Source: Cryptomeria japonica
Taxonomy: Eukaryota; Streptophyta; Pinopsida; Cupressales; Cupressaceae
Direction: 5' to 3'
Assembly (NCBI RefSeq): GCF_030272615.1
Contig: NC_081414.1
Coordinates: 234,470,733 to 234,534,732 of the forward strand
Length of the DNA: 64,000 nucleotides
Shown here: positions 22,583 to 33,781 of the stretch, one piece after another
How the letters are laid out: each line of letters opens with the position of its first letter
How positions within the stretch are numbered: position 1 is the stretch's first letter
Made by a program: the position numbers and the translations under genes
Notes under the pieces: model-generated
Databases searched by the model: none
What the model was told of the DNA's origin: nothing
What the model saw: only the letters and a program-made list of their open reading frames with translations

Positions 22583-24164
22583 TGTTTCTCAATTTCACCA
22601 ACCTCACCAGATCTAGCTATGCTCCAAGACCTCCAATTCCTTCCCAATCTCTTCTAGGACTTTCCCTTTTCCAATCTCAAGGTGTTTGCAATAATTGTTT
22701 GACTAGGAACCCTACCATTTCAAAGTGTTTCCCATATGCTCAATCTTGCTATCTTGTCAACAACTTGTCAAATTCACCCCCATACTATTGTGAGTCATTA
22801 CAGAGGTGTGGAGGTGGAATTTACCATATAATTAATTCAATTTGGCCCATTTTTGGTTTTGCATTCACTATCTTCCTTACCGATTTCACCAATTTGCCTA
22901 GAAATGGGGCTACAAGGAAGAGCCCCTTTTAGGCCTCCAAATCCAGTTTTCAAGGGTTTTAAGGGAATCGGTCCAAGAGACCCTACAAAAAGGTTTATTT
23001 TCCTTCAAACACTCACCCAATCTTAAGAGATTTTGTTGGTTTTAGTCTTCCAACTCGCCGTATAGTGCCCTAACCCAAAAATGAAGGTTTGGTAGGGTTT
23101 TTAGGCCTTTAATCGGTAGTGACTGTTCAATTTTGTGGAAAGGGAATCTAAAATCCTTGTTAAGTCTCCTCCTTGTTGTTGCAACTCTGTATGGACCTCA
23201 TGAAACTCTCTAAATTATTTGGCTAAGGTTTTGTGTTCACCTCTGTACTTTTCATTCAATTTTCACCCTATCTTCTCTAGCCGGGTTGCTCCTAGACTCG
23301 CCTAGAACAAGGTGGTAACCATGTTATTCTCCACTTCCAGAACTCCTCCCTACATATTTAGACTATAAATATGGTTTCCTTCCATTTCCCAACAAGGCAT
23401 GATGGTATCATGGAGGGATTTTATGGGGCAACCATTTTACATGAATTTGCTAGTTACAAGCCAAAACTTGCTGATTGGAAACAAAACAATGAAAGTAATA
23501 GCACACCATATCTACAAAGCATAAAATGAAGCAAATAGTACTAGAACACACTAAATAACTACAATCCAAAGTTGGATCAATGGATTCAATCCATAAGTGT
23601 TCACATTTTAAGCAAAAGAAGACCAAAACAGTTATAACAATCTGAAAATGAGTAGTTTCAGATTGTCAATCATACAAAAACAAACTTCCAACCTTGGTAA
23701 CCATGGAAGAGGAGGTTTAAATATTCTTCCCCACATGTGGAGGAATCCTAGGGCATTGTACTATCCCTAACTCCACCACTAATCTCTTTAGGACCAAAGT
23801 TGTCATGACAACTTTTCACATTTTGTATTTCCAACCTAAGAAACCTATTTCAAGTCATTACTCATGAATTTTTAAAAATTCCTAAGACTATCCTAAACCT
23901 CTCCAATTCTCATACCAATTCATGCCTCTTTTGACCATCAAGAAGGCCATTTTAACTACTCAAACTATTACCTATTCACAAAGTGCAAACCTAGGAAGAA
24001 AACCAACTCAACTAGGCCTACATTTGACTCAAATCAAACATCACACACACACACACACCTTGGACCATCCTGGAGTCCTTATTAGGAACCTAACTTGGCT
24101 AAGGTCAATACAAGCCAAAATTGTGGAAGGACTATGAGCCTAAGTCCTAGGTGCTCCTGCACCA
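22583..24164. mobile_element. LTR-like insertion (about 1,582 bp) in gypsy gag
   Basis: Non-coding block separating two parts of gag. If it starts TGTTTCTC at 22583 and ends GCACCA at 24164, the flanks are GTTGG (22578-22582) and CTTGG (24165-24169), a 5-bp duplication with one mismatch. Removing it restores a continuous minus-strand frame apart from two stops. It contains a short (CA)n at 24042-24057 and no gene. A solo LTR is the simplest reading; the family is not recognised and the exact ends are tentative. Confidence 0.45.
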
Positions 24165-24169
24165 CTTGG

Positions 24170-25233
24170 TGACTATCAATTTTACCAAGAAGCTTGCATT
24201 TGCAGTCCTTTTTCTTCTGTCTACAATGAGGACAAAATTCACCAAGAATTACTTTTGCTTATTCATGCATCTTCTTTGCTTGAAGTGTATCCAGCTAAGT
24301 GGCCATGTTATTAATAATGTCCTCCTTAAAATCCTTTAGCGGATGAGTTATCTTCATCCTTGAAACTGTTTAAGAGGCCTTTGTTGTTGAAGATCTAGGA
24401 CTATAGTATATGCCTTTCTTGGTAAAAGCCCTGGTGTATTTTTCACAAATCTTCTTGATGTCATCCCATTGAGCTTCAGCAATATATCCTCCTCCCATGA
24501 GATCTAGTGATTCAATACAGTCCTCATTGATTCCCCTTAGAAAAATCAATCTCAAGGATTCTTCACTCAAGGTGCTATGCTTAGACTTCCTAAGACTGAA
24601 CATAAACCTCTAAAGATAGTCTTCTAGACTTTAATCTTATTTTTGTGTCATGTGGAAGATATCGTCACCATGTAAATCAATTCCTCTACAGTAATATTTA
24701 TACTTCTCCAAGATTTTTTCCTTCATTTCATCCCAAGTAGTTACCGCATCTCTACCTAAACTCATATACCACCTAAGACCAGCTTCTTTTAGAGTAGCAG
24801 GGAATAAATTACATTTATGGGCATGAGTAGTATAATCATGGCTTCTGCAAAGAATATCAAATTCAAACATAAAGTTATCTGGATCTTCTATGATTAAGTC
24901 ATGGAACTTTGGAAGAGAGGAGGCTGGTATATTCTTCAAATTTGCATTATCATGCAGGTCAGGAATAGGGAATTCAAAGGTGGGATTAGGATGTGGTCCT
25001 CCTCCATTGGGAGCTACCATTTGTGGTTGATAAGGAACTAGAGGTAAAATATTTTTTTCAAGGGGTTTGTTTAAGAAATCAAAGTCTCTTTGTGATAAAT
25101 CAAAAACACCTTGGTTTCTAGCTTCCACAAAAGCTTCAACAAAAGGATTTATATCTGGGGCCTAGTCTGGACTTACTTCATGAGCAGACTGTGAGGGAAG
25201 AAATCTTCCTAATTTATCTCTTCTTCTATGCAT
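24170..25233 (-). pseudogene. Gypsy Gag (capsid)
   Basis: Starts MHRRRDKLGRFLP at 25233, then a TAG at 25162-25164, then NPFVEAFVEARNQGVF. The retrotransposon Gag core follows with IPASSLPKFHDLIIEDPDNF, FEFDILCRSHDYTTHAHKC, LFPATLKEAGLRWYMSL, TTWDEMKEKILEKYKYY and, after stops near 24640, LIFLRGINEDCIESLDLM. The start is chosen as the first ATG after the primer site. The 3' end, with CPHCRQKKKDCKCK, may be a worn Cys-rich motif. Confidence 0.88.
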
Positions 25234-25305
25234 GCAAATTTTAAACCTAAAACAAATTGAAAGACTTAAAACTAACAACTACAATAGGTTCTTAGTTTGG
25301 CACCA

Positions 25306-25323
25306 TCCCCAGCAACGACGCCA
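25306..25323 (-). promoter_or_regulatory. Primer-binding site, tRNA-Asp
   Basis: The minus strand reads TGGCGTCGTTGCTGGGGA, four bases after the LTR end. It matches TGGCGCCGTTGCCGGGGA, the complement of the 3' end of tRNA-Asp used by Athila/Tat elements, with two C>T changes. Confidence 0.85.
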
Positions 25324-25327
25324 AAAA

Positions 25328-26565
25328 TGTTGGCCCTCGCAATTAGAATAGTAACTGGGTTCTAAAACCTCTGCTCAGGGATTGGACATTCTTATTGAGT
25401 AGCTACCTTTCCTATGAAAAAGATTCATTTACTTTATCGACCAGGGTTGTGAACTTGAAATGGGTCGGCACTGTATGTGCACTAAGCTCGAGTTGAAGCC
25501 ATTCTATCTTACTGCATGAAAAGAAAAGTTTATGAAAGAAATATGCAGAATCATAATGACCTAACAATTTATCAAAACTCACAATTGAAAGCAACTTAAG
25601 AACCTGCTACTAATGACAATGCTCTGGTTAGCGGATAGGAACTACTTTGTCTACATTGGCTGGAGGAATAGACATAGAAATTGTTTCCAGTGGTTGCAGA
25701 AACAGTCAAACACCAAAACAGAAACTATAATGAAATAGAAATTAACTAACAAATACACAAGAACTACTCACCAAGTGGGCCCCCTTGAGTGAGTATGTCC
25801 AAAACTCAAATAACAATTGATAAACTCATAATACCATCATCTTCATTTTATTCATTTCAACTTGATTACAATACACATAAGTTTGAAAACCAGAATACTA
25901 CTAACTCTATGGTCACACTATCTACCCCCGTGAGGAAGTAGAGACCTTTATTTATAATAAAAACTTATAACAAACTTTCAATTGATCAGCTCACATCCTA
26001 AAGGAATGGGTGAGTAGGATTTATTACATTAAAAGAAAAACGAAGTGCATAAATGTAGAACAAACAATTGTCCTACTGTAGAGAAAATATAGCGCAATCT
26101 CTTTTCCTAGATTTATGCTTCATCAAGAACAATCGTGATGCTCCACTAATTTCTTTGTTGAGGAAGCAGTCAATTAGTTATGGACTCCTTCAATGTTGCT
26201 CCACTTTGACTGGGTGTGCATCCATCGGCATGATGATGTGTCTCCTTAACCACTAGCTTAGTCATCTTCTCATCTTGGTTGTTCTTGCATCATTGCATTA
26301 ATGTGCACAAAAGAATGTGTATCCATTGATGCTAACATAACATAAATTAAAACATATTTTAAGATTGATTCAGATAATTTGCATAGTTTGACTATATAAA
26401 GATCATCAATTAACAACCTTAGGTCTAGGATAAATCAAATCTAATAATACCAAAAGGGCATCAACCGGGGAAGTTCTATGACCTAAACATTATCCAAACA
26501 TACAACCAAAGCAAGAGTTTTTATGACAAAATCTGACAAAATGGAGCTATTATTTTGGCTCATCA
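25328..26565 (-). repeat. 5' LTR (1238 bp) of gypsy element, with right target duplication
   Basis: Plus-strand ends are TGTTGG at 25328 and CTCATCA at 26565, followed by the target duplication ATGGC (26566-26570). It pairs with 11556-12793 at identical length. Confidence 0.92.
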
Positions 26566-26570
26566 ATGGC

Positions 26571-28465
26571 CATCATATTTATTAAGGAAATATTAATTGT
26601 ATCTATATTCATATGAAATAAAATTGGTAAATATATTAGTATTCTTAATATGAAGACTATATATATTTGAGTATGGTTTGTTTTAAGACTAATGTTTAGA
26701 ATTTATTATTCTTCTATTTGTGTTGAAAATTTAAATTAAACTTTGTTTTATGCATGCATATGAAACTCTAGGAGTTTATTTGAATTATTTCATTAGAAAA
26801 CTTTTATATTAATATTATTAATTAGTTAGATGATGAACACAATTGATGAACCAAAAGATGGGGTAAATTCTAACCGCTAAGGCTTGTTTGAGGCTATATG
26901 GCATGTATAAGTCATTATTGAGCTAGTTTTTGGATGATAGATCAATAGGCTACATATAAATTTATCAATAGTTGAGTGTTTATTTTATTGGAGATGGTAT
27001 AAGATTAAATATACTTAAGTTTGTTATCTAGTTTCAAGTATGGTAATTGGGGGAGAAGTTGAAAGTCTCAAGATATGTTGGGTAGATATAAAAAATAAAA
27101 TAGGGTGATTATTTACAACTTAAGGTTGATTGATCTTTATATCTTAATGTTGAGGGGTATACAAATAAGAATATCTTAGAAGGGTTGGATTTGTTTATCA
27201 TTGGATGGAATACCTAGATAGATATAGAATTCTTGATGTACCCTTAATTTGTCCTTATAAACCATTTGTTGGGTTTAGAAACCTCATCACTATATTGAGA
27301 TATTTGTTTTACTTAATATATGTTTCCAGGTGCAAGAATATTCTTTTGACTAGGATGACATATCACAAGAATCTATATTAGTAAAATAATTTCATGGTTT
27401 ACTAAGGAAATGGTTAGGTTCTTTTGTACTATAGATCTAGTTTCGATTGATACATATGCCTAATTGTGTTTCTAGTCCTTAATTAAGAATATTATTATGT
27501 GACCAATGTTAATAATATTGAAACATAATGATGATAGATGATTTGGTCATTGACATTTTGTAAATTGATGATGTTTAGTATGGTGTAGATTATCCATAAC
27601 AAAACAAGTTGAGAAATACATTATCCTCATATTTAAAAGGGGTTAAGAAAAAAAAATCTTGGAACTTGTGTGATTGAATTATGCTACATATGCAATATTG
27701 TTTCCTTGTGAACTTCTAATTACAATTTTGTGTTCTTGAATGTTCTTGATTGTTCTTGTATACTCTCATATGACTGCATGCTCATTTATGTTGTTGAAAT
27801 CTTTTATGTGCATTGTTAGCATGTTCAAATTGTATTGTTTGTGAGTATGAATGGGTGTTGAATATGGGCAAACAAAGAAGGGTATATCTCCACTTAGGTC
27901 TATCTATCGGTAGTCGATCTAAAAAGATGCTTTGGCCAAAGCTTCTTGAAATCATCTTGTGAATGATTGTGTTTCTTTTACCCTCTCCCATATCATCATG
28001 ATAGATGCATATATTTTCCTATGTGTTTGGAATAGTATGTTAGATGCATCATGCTACACCAAATTCCATCTCCCTACCAGTTTTGAGTTGTTAGGCATCC
28101 TTGTGCAGGGTCGGGTATTCTTCATGTCAGGAAGAATTTCAACGAAGCATAGTGCTTCATGGTTGGGTGGACAAGCGCTATGACAATGTTCTTGCTTGTG
28201 GTGTGCTTGAGGGAGATAGATGTCAGGAGCTCTTGTCAGGATTATCATCCCTTATGTACTCTATGTATTCATTGTATTCGACCTTATGGTCTATTGTAAA
28301 GGTACTTGTTTACTTATGTTTTGCTTATGATTGAGTTTATGTACTCTAATATTTTGTTAAAAACTATTATAATGTCTCTATTCTTATATATAAGCAAATT
28401 GCCATAATGTGTGCCTAATTATCTGTGAGATTAATTTTAATTATGTAATTTAATATTTTAACTAA
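26571..28465. other. AT-rich DNA, no gene recognised
   Basis: The left edge continues the duplicated target of the gypsy insertion. The rest has only short frames without motifs. No LTR termini, splice-bounded exons or RNA genes were recognised. Confidence 0.5.
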
Positions 28466-29122
28466 ATGGAGGTCCTTACATTTGAAGACTACGAGAAACA
28501 TAAAACCATTCTCATGTATTTGCACCTTGGTATAGCAACAAATGTTAAGTTGTTGAAGCATCATGCAAAACTAAAGAGAAAAGAACTATGGATAGTTAGT
28601 AGTGTTGATCATGAAGCCATACTACATACTCTTAAAAAAAGAGATGACCCTTTAGGCACACTCAAATAACATATCTAACTCATACTAATTGACTGTAAGG
28701 AATGGAAGGTACAATGCATTGTTAATACTAAAATTCCTATGGTTCATTAGGTTCATTATGCTTAGGTTCATTTATCTGTTTGGTTAATAAACTTATTATT
28801 CTCATGGCTTAGGAATGCAAGTATTATGAAAATGATGGACACTTGATTCAACAGTGTACAAATTTAGTAGTATTGATCATGAAGCAATACTAGATACTCT
28901 TACGCAAAGAGATGACCCTTCAGACACACTTGACTAGCATATCTAGCTCATACCCATTGACTGTAAGGAATGGAAGGTACAATGCATTGTTAATACGAAC
29001 ATCCCTATGATTCATTTGGTTCATTATGCTAAGGTTCATTAATTTGTTTGGTTAATAAAATTATTCTTTCCATGGCTTGGGAATGTATGGATTATGAAAA
29101 TGACAAACATACATGATTCAAC
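28466..29122 (+). repeat. Direct tandem duplication with worn zinc-knuckle-like frame
   Basis: A block from about 28594 (AGTGTTGATCATGAAGC) recurs from about 28869, a period near 275 bp, with about 85-90% identity by eye. The first copy includes a 67-codon frame (28466-28669, MEVLTFEDYEKHKTIL) ending inside the unit. In both copies a later stretch reads like CKYYENDGHLIQQC, a CCHC knuckle with one Cys changed to Tyr. This may be a remnant of a retrotransposon gag. I recognise nothing else. Confidence 0.5.
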
Positions 29123-29194
29123 TACCAAATCCAAGAAGTAAATTTATTACAATGACAATGAATCCAACATTGGAGTTTATGTTACTTTCATTGT

Positions 29195-30431
29195 TGTAGT
29201 GTCATAAAATTGTGACCCTAGTAATTTTTGACTGTATTAGGGTCCTCATGCATGTGAACTCAAATCCTCTAGCCTGATTGGAGATCGGAGAGTGCTCGGC
29301 TTGTGAAAACAGCTTCTTCCTTGGCCTTCGCATCTCTCTGTCCGCACCCTGCCCTAGAGAAAGGGGTAGGATAGGGGCGTGGCACCCCTTTCCCCCCTTG
29401 GACAAGGGCATGATGCCCTTTTCCTCCTAGGACAAGGGTGTGGCGCCCCTGTTCCTACTCTATTTCTATTTTAGTGCAGGTCCTTCCTAGAGCATGCATT
29501 GTGGGTTGTGCAGTGAATGGGAAATCTCCCCGATGTCAACCCATGACAAAATTCAAATAATTCAAACATGTATTTATGGGGGAATTCACTCTCTCATTTT
29601 CATAAGGTCGATAGGTGGAATTTCGATAAGGTCATAAGCGATCAAGAGCATTCAAGTTTTCTTTTCCAGCATTGAGCATTCTCAAGTCTCCCTTCAAGGC
29701 TAGGTGTTGCATTCAAGTCAAGGATCCAACCATTGAAGAGGAGATTGATTTCAACATACAATTTCATACAAGCATTTCTATCCACGTTGCTACTACAACC
29801 TCCCTTGAGGTGATTTACAATTCAATCTTTCATTTACATCTACTTGCAAGTACTTTCTTTCATTACTTGGTTAATTTCAAAACTAGGGTTTGACCTAAAG
29901 GCAAACCCCTAATCCCAACACATTTCTCTCTCTTTTATGTGTGCAAGTTGCAAGTGCACAGCTATACTTTCAGATTCATGCTTCATTTCCAGAGGCCAAA
30001 AAACCCTTTTCGTTTCATGGATTTTTCGGAGGATCGTGTACATTCCCGCCACAGTCCGGACAACTTTTCGTCGAATTTGTAGGGAGCCTTTGTCTCGACA
30101 TTTTACTACCAAATCCAGGTACACAGCTTCATCTCCTATTTAGATCTCAAGTTATAATCGATTCTTTATCACTTTTCCACTACATAATTCGGTCAATCTC
30201 CTTTCCAAATCAAACAAAGAAAGAAGGGGTCATCCTAACATTCTTAGTTCATTCAGAATTCAATCTATCATCTTTGTATGGAGATTGAATCTAGTGAATT
30301 ATCCCTTATCTTCCTAATGTAATGGTGAAAACTGCTTGAAGGATAATCAATAAGTGAAACTCTCATCTCTCTTTGAGGGAAAGGGTTAATTTTCCTCTTG
30401 ATCTATAACTCATCATTTTCCCACCATTACA
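29195..30431 (+). repeat. 5' LTR (1237 bp) of family-B element
   Basis: Begins TGTAGTGTCATAAAATTG and ends CCACCATTACA. It contains a GC-richer block at 29365-29450 with GGGGCGTGGCACCCC-like palindromic units and a TTTCGTTTC...GGATTTTTCGGAGG block shared with the solo LTR at 18473. Short frames inside it are not genes. Confidence 0.9.
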
Positions 30432-30434
30432 TTT

Positions 30435-30450
30435 TGGTGAACTTGACATC
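30435..30450 (+). promoter_or_regulatory. Probable primer-binding site of family-B element
   Basis: TGGTGAACTTGACATC starts three bases after the LTR end, the normal distance and with the usual TGG opening. I cannot name the tRNA with confidence. Confidence 0.5.
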
Positions 30451-31491
30451 TTGCATGCTTTCCTTTGAAAAAAATTGCATATTTTTCATTTACAAGTTTC
30501 AAATTTCTATAAACGTAGTGGTTAAATCATTAAAAACCCTAGTTTTAAAAATTAAAATTGAACTTGTGGTTTGTAAAAACTGCTTGTGGTTGTCTTATAT
30601 CTGAAAATTGTTTTGTTTGTCAAATTAAAGTTCTTCCTTGTCTTGTTCAATTTACAAATCAAGAGGTTACTTGTTAAAACCCTAATTTTCAAACATCATC
30701 TTCAACTTGTGCTAAAAAATTGGATTTCCACTTAATTTTCAGATTTTTGATTGATCTCAAATTTGTTTTCAGGTCTACAATTCAAATTTTCAATTTCCCC
30801 CTTTTTCCCAAAATTCAAATTTCAAAATTAAGTGGTTAGGTCATTAAACCCTAATTTTTCAAATTAATTGTACTTTGTGTGAATTTCAAATCAATTTCAT
30901 ATACATTCAGATTCTTAGACATTTTCCAAGGTGTCCCTATCCATTAGGTTTGACCCTTTTCAAAATTGTACTTCAATTCTTCTTTTTCTTCAAAACCCTA
31001 ATAGGATCCTATTTTCACATTTCGCCCCTCTAGAGATTGTAAAATTCGCCAATGTTTTGGGGTTAGCTTTAAAATCATCGTAATATCCATCCCTGGAAAT
31101 TTTGAGAAAAGTTGGTTGGACCATGTGTGTTCCCACCACGATCCTTGGTTTTCTTCCCAAATTTTTGGGAGACTGTTATGATTGTATTTAATAGCCTAAA
31201 TCCAAAAGATTGGCTGATTTTATCAATTTTTGAACCCTCTAGAATTGGAAATACCTTCAAAATTCAACATTTCAACTTTCAAGAAAAATTTTAAAATTAA
31301 GAGGTTAATTATTATCTGCCCTGATTTTAAAAAATTCTAATTTTAAAATTAAGTGGTATTTCCTTGGCCCTAATTTTAAAATTCCAATTTCCTTCTATTT
31401 TTGGAAATTGTGTCATCATCTTCCCCCAACAAAGTTCAAATTGTGTAATCATTATTTCCTTGCATTTTGCATCATTCAATTTTGCAAACTT
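30451..31491 (+). other. Long untranslated leader of family-B element
   Basis: About 1 kb without a credible frame. It has a loose internal repeat: GTGGTTA or GAGGTTA followed by a telobox-like AAACCCTA, at about 30534, 30677, 30846 and 30993, with decayed versions near 31317 and 31367. The leader is cut at 31491 by element N1; AACTT (31487-31491) is the left target duplication. Confidence 0.55.
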
Positions 31492-32293
31492 TGTTGGCAA
31501 ATGCACACTCCAATGAGATATTGTATGTGATTGAAGGTTTTGTCATTGATGCCAACCTTACAATCCTATGACACCGGCAAGACAATTTACCGGCACCAGC
31601 AAGGTCAGACTCTACACCGACACACACACAACCGGCAGTGAAAGGAAGTATACTGGCACAGAGCCAACAAGAATTTTGTTTATAATATATTTTGTAAATT
31701 ATTGTAAAATCATTGTAAGTTGACTTGGCAAGTTGTAAAATGACTCATATATATAAGAGGTCATTGTAGAACATTTAAGTGAGGAAAAAAAGGAAGAAGA
31801 TAGGCAAAATAAGGTAGACCTATTATGTGAATTATAGGTTAAGGGTTTATGTATGAAGCAGAGCTATAAACCGGTACTGGATCTGGCATAGTAGATGCTA
31901 TTTTGAAGTAGTATAAGACATTGGATTTATATAATCCATTTTTATAAGTCAGTGAGACTTCCAATTTTATAATTGAGCAATGAGCTCTAGGCACTTGGCC
32001 TTCCTGCATGTGCAGGCCCCTCTTGTAGCAGTAGTATTCTCTTGTTGGCCAGTAAGTGAATATTGTGGGTCACAAATCCCATCGAGGTTTTTCCCACACT
32101 GGGTTTTCTTGTTAAACTACTGTGTTATGGTGTGTTTTTCATGTGGTTGTTGTTATCTTTGTTTATTGTATTATTTCTTGTTTACCGGTATACAGTATTG
32201 ATATGCTTTACATGTTTTAAGTTAAGAAAGTCTTATAACTGGTTAGATACTGATTCAAACCCCCCCCTCTCAATATCTTTGGGAATCCTAACA
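31492..32293 (+). repeat. 5' LTR (802 bp) of N1
   Basis: Begins TGTTGGCAAATGCAC and ends GAATCCTAACA. TATA box TATATAAG at 31750-31757. A C8 tract followed by CTCTCAATATC lies about 30 bp before the end. Multiple ACCGGY motifs occur throughout. Confidence 0.93.
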
Positions 32294-32295
32294 AT

Positions 32296-32307
32296 TGGTA
32301 TCAGAGC
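32296..32307 (+). promoter_or_regulatory. Primer-binding site of N1, tRNA-iMet
   Basis: TGGTATCAGAGC, a perfect copy of the plant copia primer site, two bases after the LTR end. Confidence 0.95.
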
Positions 32308-32364
32308 TTGGTCCTCTATTTTCAGAAACCTAATAGCTTGAGGAAGATCTTGACACCGGTAGAG

Positions 32365-33438
32365 ATGGAAAACTTGATGAAGCAATTAGAAGTAGCTCTC
32401 TCAGACTATGATACAGAAAAGTTGAAAAATATCAAACTTGAAGATGATGTAAAAGCTACACAAGATATTATTCAAGCACTTCAAGAAAATCTCGCCATTG
32501 CAAGGAACAAGAGAAGAGAACATTGTGAAAAGATGCAAAATGAGAATGATGAAAAGGAAACTCTTAGTGATCTAATAAACAAGTTGAAACAAGAAAACAT
32601 GACAACAAAGAATGAGATGCAGGATATGACTATGAGATTTTGTAAAGAAATTGAAGATAGAAAGAAGAATGAAGAAGACTTGTCTAGAAGACTGAATGAT
32701 GCTGCAAATTAAAACACAAGACTTAGTTATGAAAATGATATGATGAAGACAGATCTGATGCATGCACAAAATAACTCAAATGAACTCATGAGACAGAAAG
32801 GTATCTTGGAAAGAGAACTGGATATTGCAAATCAGCACAAAGAAAAATTCAAGAAAAGCTCAGAAGAACTTGGTGACTTGTTGAAAAATTGGAAACCTAA
32901 TGGTGACACTAATGGCCTTGGCTTTGAAGATGGTGAAAGCTCCGGTACTGCAAACACACATGATCATAGTAAACTGGTAAGACAACCTACTACTTATAAA
33001 TTTAATGGCAAATGCTTTAACTGTAACAAGTATGGTCATAGAGCAAATCAATTTAGATCTAGAAATTATCAGAATACCAATACACCCACCAGTCAATGTT
33101 CAAAATGCAACAAAGTTGGTCATAATTCATAAAATTGCAGAATGAATGTAAGATGTTATGTTTGTGGAAGATTTGGACACTTATCTAATCAATGCAAAAC
33201 ACAAACTGGCATAGGATATGGAAAAGCTATTCAAAAAAATAATGTGACTTGTTATGCCTGTAACAAGATTGGACATATTGCTAAATTTTGTAGAAGCAAG
33301 TCCTCACCGGTAAATAACAAAGGTCCTAGTTTGAAAGGTAAAGAAAAAGTTGAAGAGGTAAAGCAGGAATTCTCAAAACAATGGATCAGGAAATCAGAAC
33401 TAAATGTTGATAAGAATTCTCCTCCACCAGCAGAATAG
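32365..33438 (+). pseudogene. N1 ORF1: coiled-coil protein with four CCHC zinc knuckles (Gag-like)
   Basis: About 357 codons in one frame from the ATG at 32365 (MENLMKQLEVAL), chosen because it aligns with the start of ORF1 in element C and lies about 58 nt after the primer site. Residues about 1-185 are strongly coiled-coil-prone (KLKNIKLEDDVKATQD, KKNEEDLSRRLND). Four knuckles follow: CFNCNKYGHRANQF (last Cys lost), CSKCNKVGHNS then a TAA, CYVCGRFGHLSNQC and CYACNKIGHIAKFC. The tail is Lys-rich. In-frame TAA at 32710 and 33130. The classical copia Gag fold is absent; the role is probably RNA binding and particle assembly, by analogy with nucleocapsid proteins. Confidence 0.85.
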
Positions 33439-33781
33439 AGTAACACTCCATCGGCAGGAGAGTCTTCATCTAACTAAAGAAAATTCCTTTGAGGGTTTAG
33501 CAATCAAATGTGAAACATGCTATTATTCCCTCGGTTGATGGTGAGAAGTTGAAATTACTTCTATACCGGCAGATAAGTTAAGTCATTACTTAAACGACAA
33601 GCATTAAATGTGGTGGTTGGCAAAATTAACATTTTAAAACAGTGTTTTGGCTCCATTTTCATTCCACCGAGTATTCAAACCTTTGAGAGCGCAAAAATTC
33701 CAAAGCAAAGGCATTCCGAGCAAAGAAGTGAAGCAACTCATCAAGAAATCATTCCTAAGGCAGATAAAGGTATTTATAATC

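Larger units (their letters stand above)
11556..26565 (-). mobile_element. Ty3/gypsy retrotransposon, Athila/Tat-like, 15,010 bp with nested insertions
   Basis: Antisense element bounded by two 1238-bp LTRs and a perfect 5-bp duplication ATGGC (11551-11555, 26566-26570). Minus-strand order: 5' LTR, tRNA-Asp primer site, gag, protease, RT, RNase H, integrase, 3' accessory frame, polypurine tract, 3' LTR. RT before integrase is diagnostic of gypsy. The tRNA-Asp primer, the DLG-type protease and the long 3' frame point to the Athila/Tat group. Nested inserts lie at 18473-19715, 20437-21088 and 22583-24164. In one 300-bp stretch the LTRs differ at roughly 9% of sites by eye, so the insertion is old. 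Confidence 0.93.

Noticed and set aside
30530-31010. Interstitial telomere repeats
   Set aside because: Single AAACCCTA motifs spaced about 150 bp apart, not tandem arrays.
31980-32341. Hydrophobic plus-strand frames in the N1 5' LTR (and 37686-37907 in the 3' LTR)
   Set aside because: LTR U5 sequence; frames overlap the LTR end and primer site and lack protein similarity.
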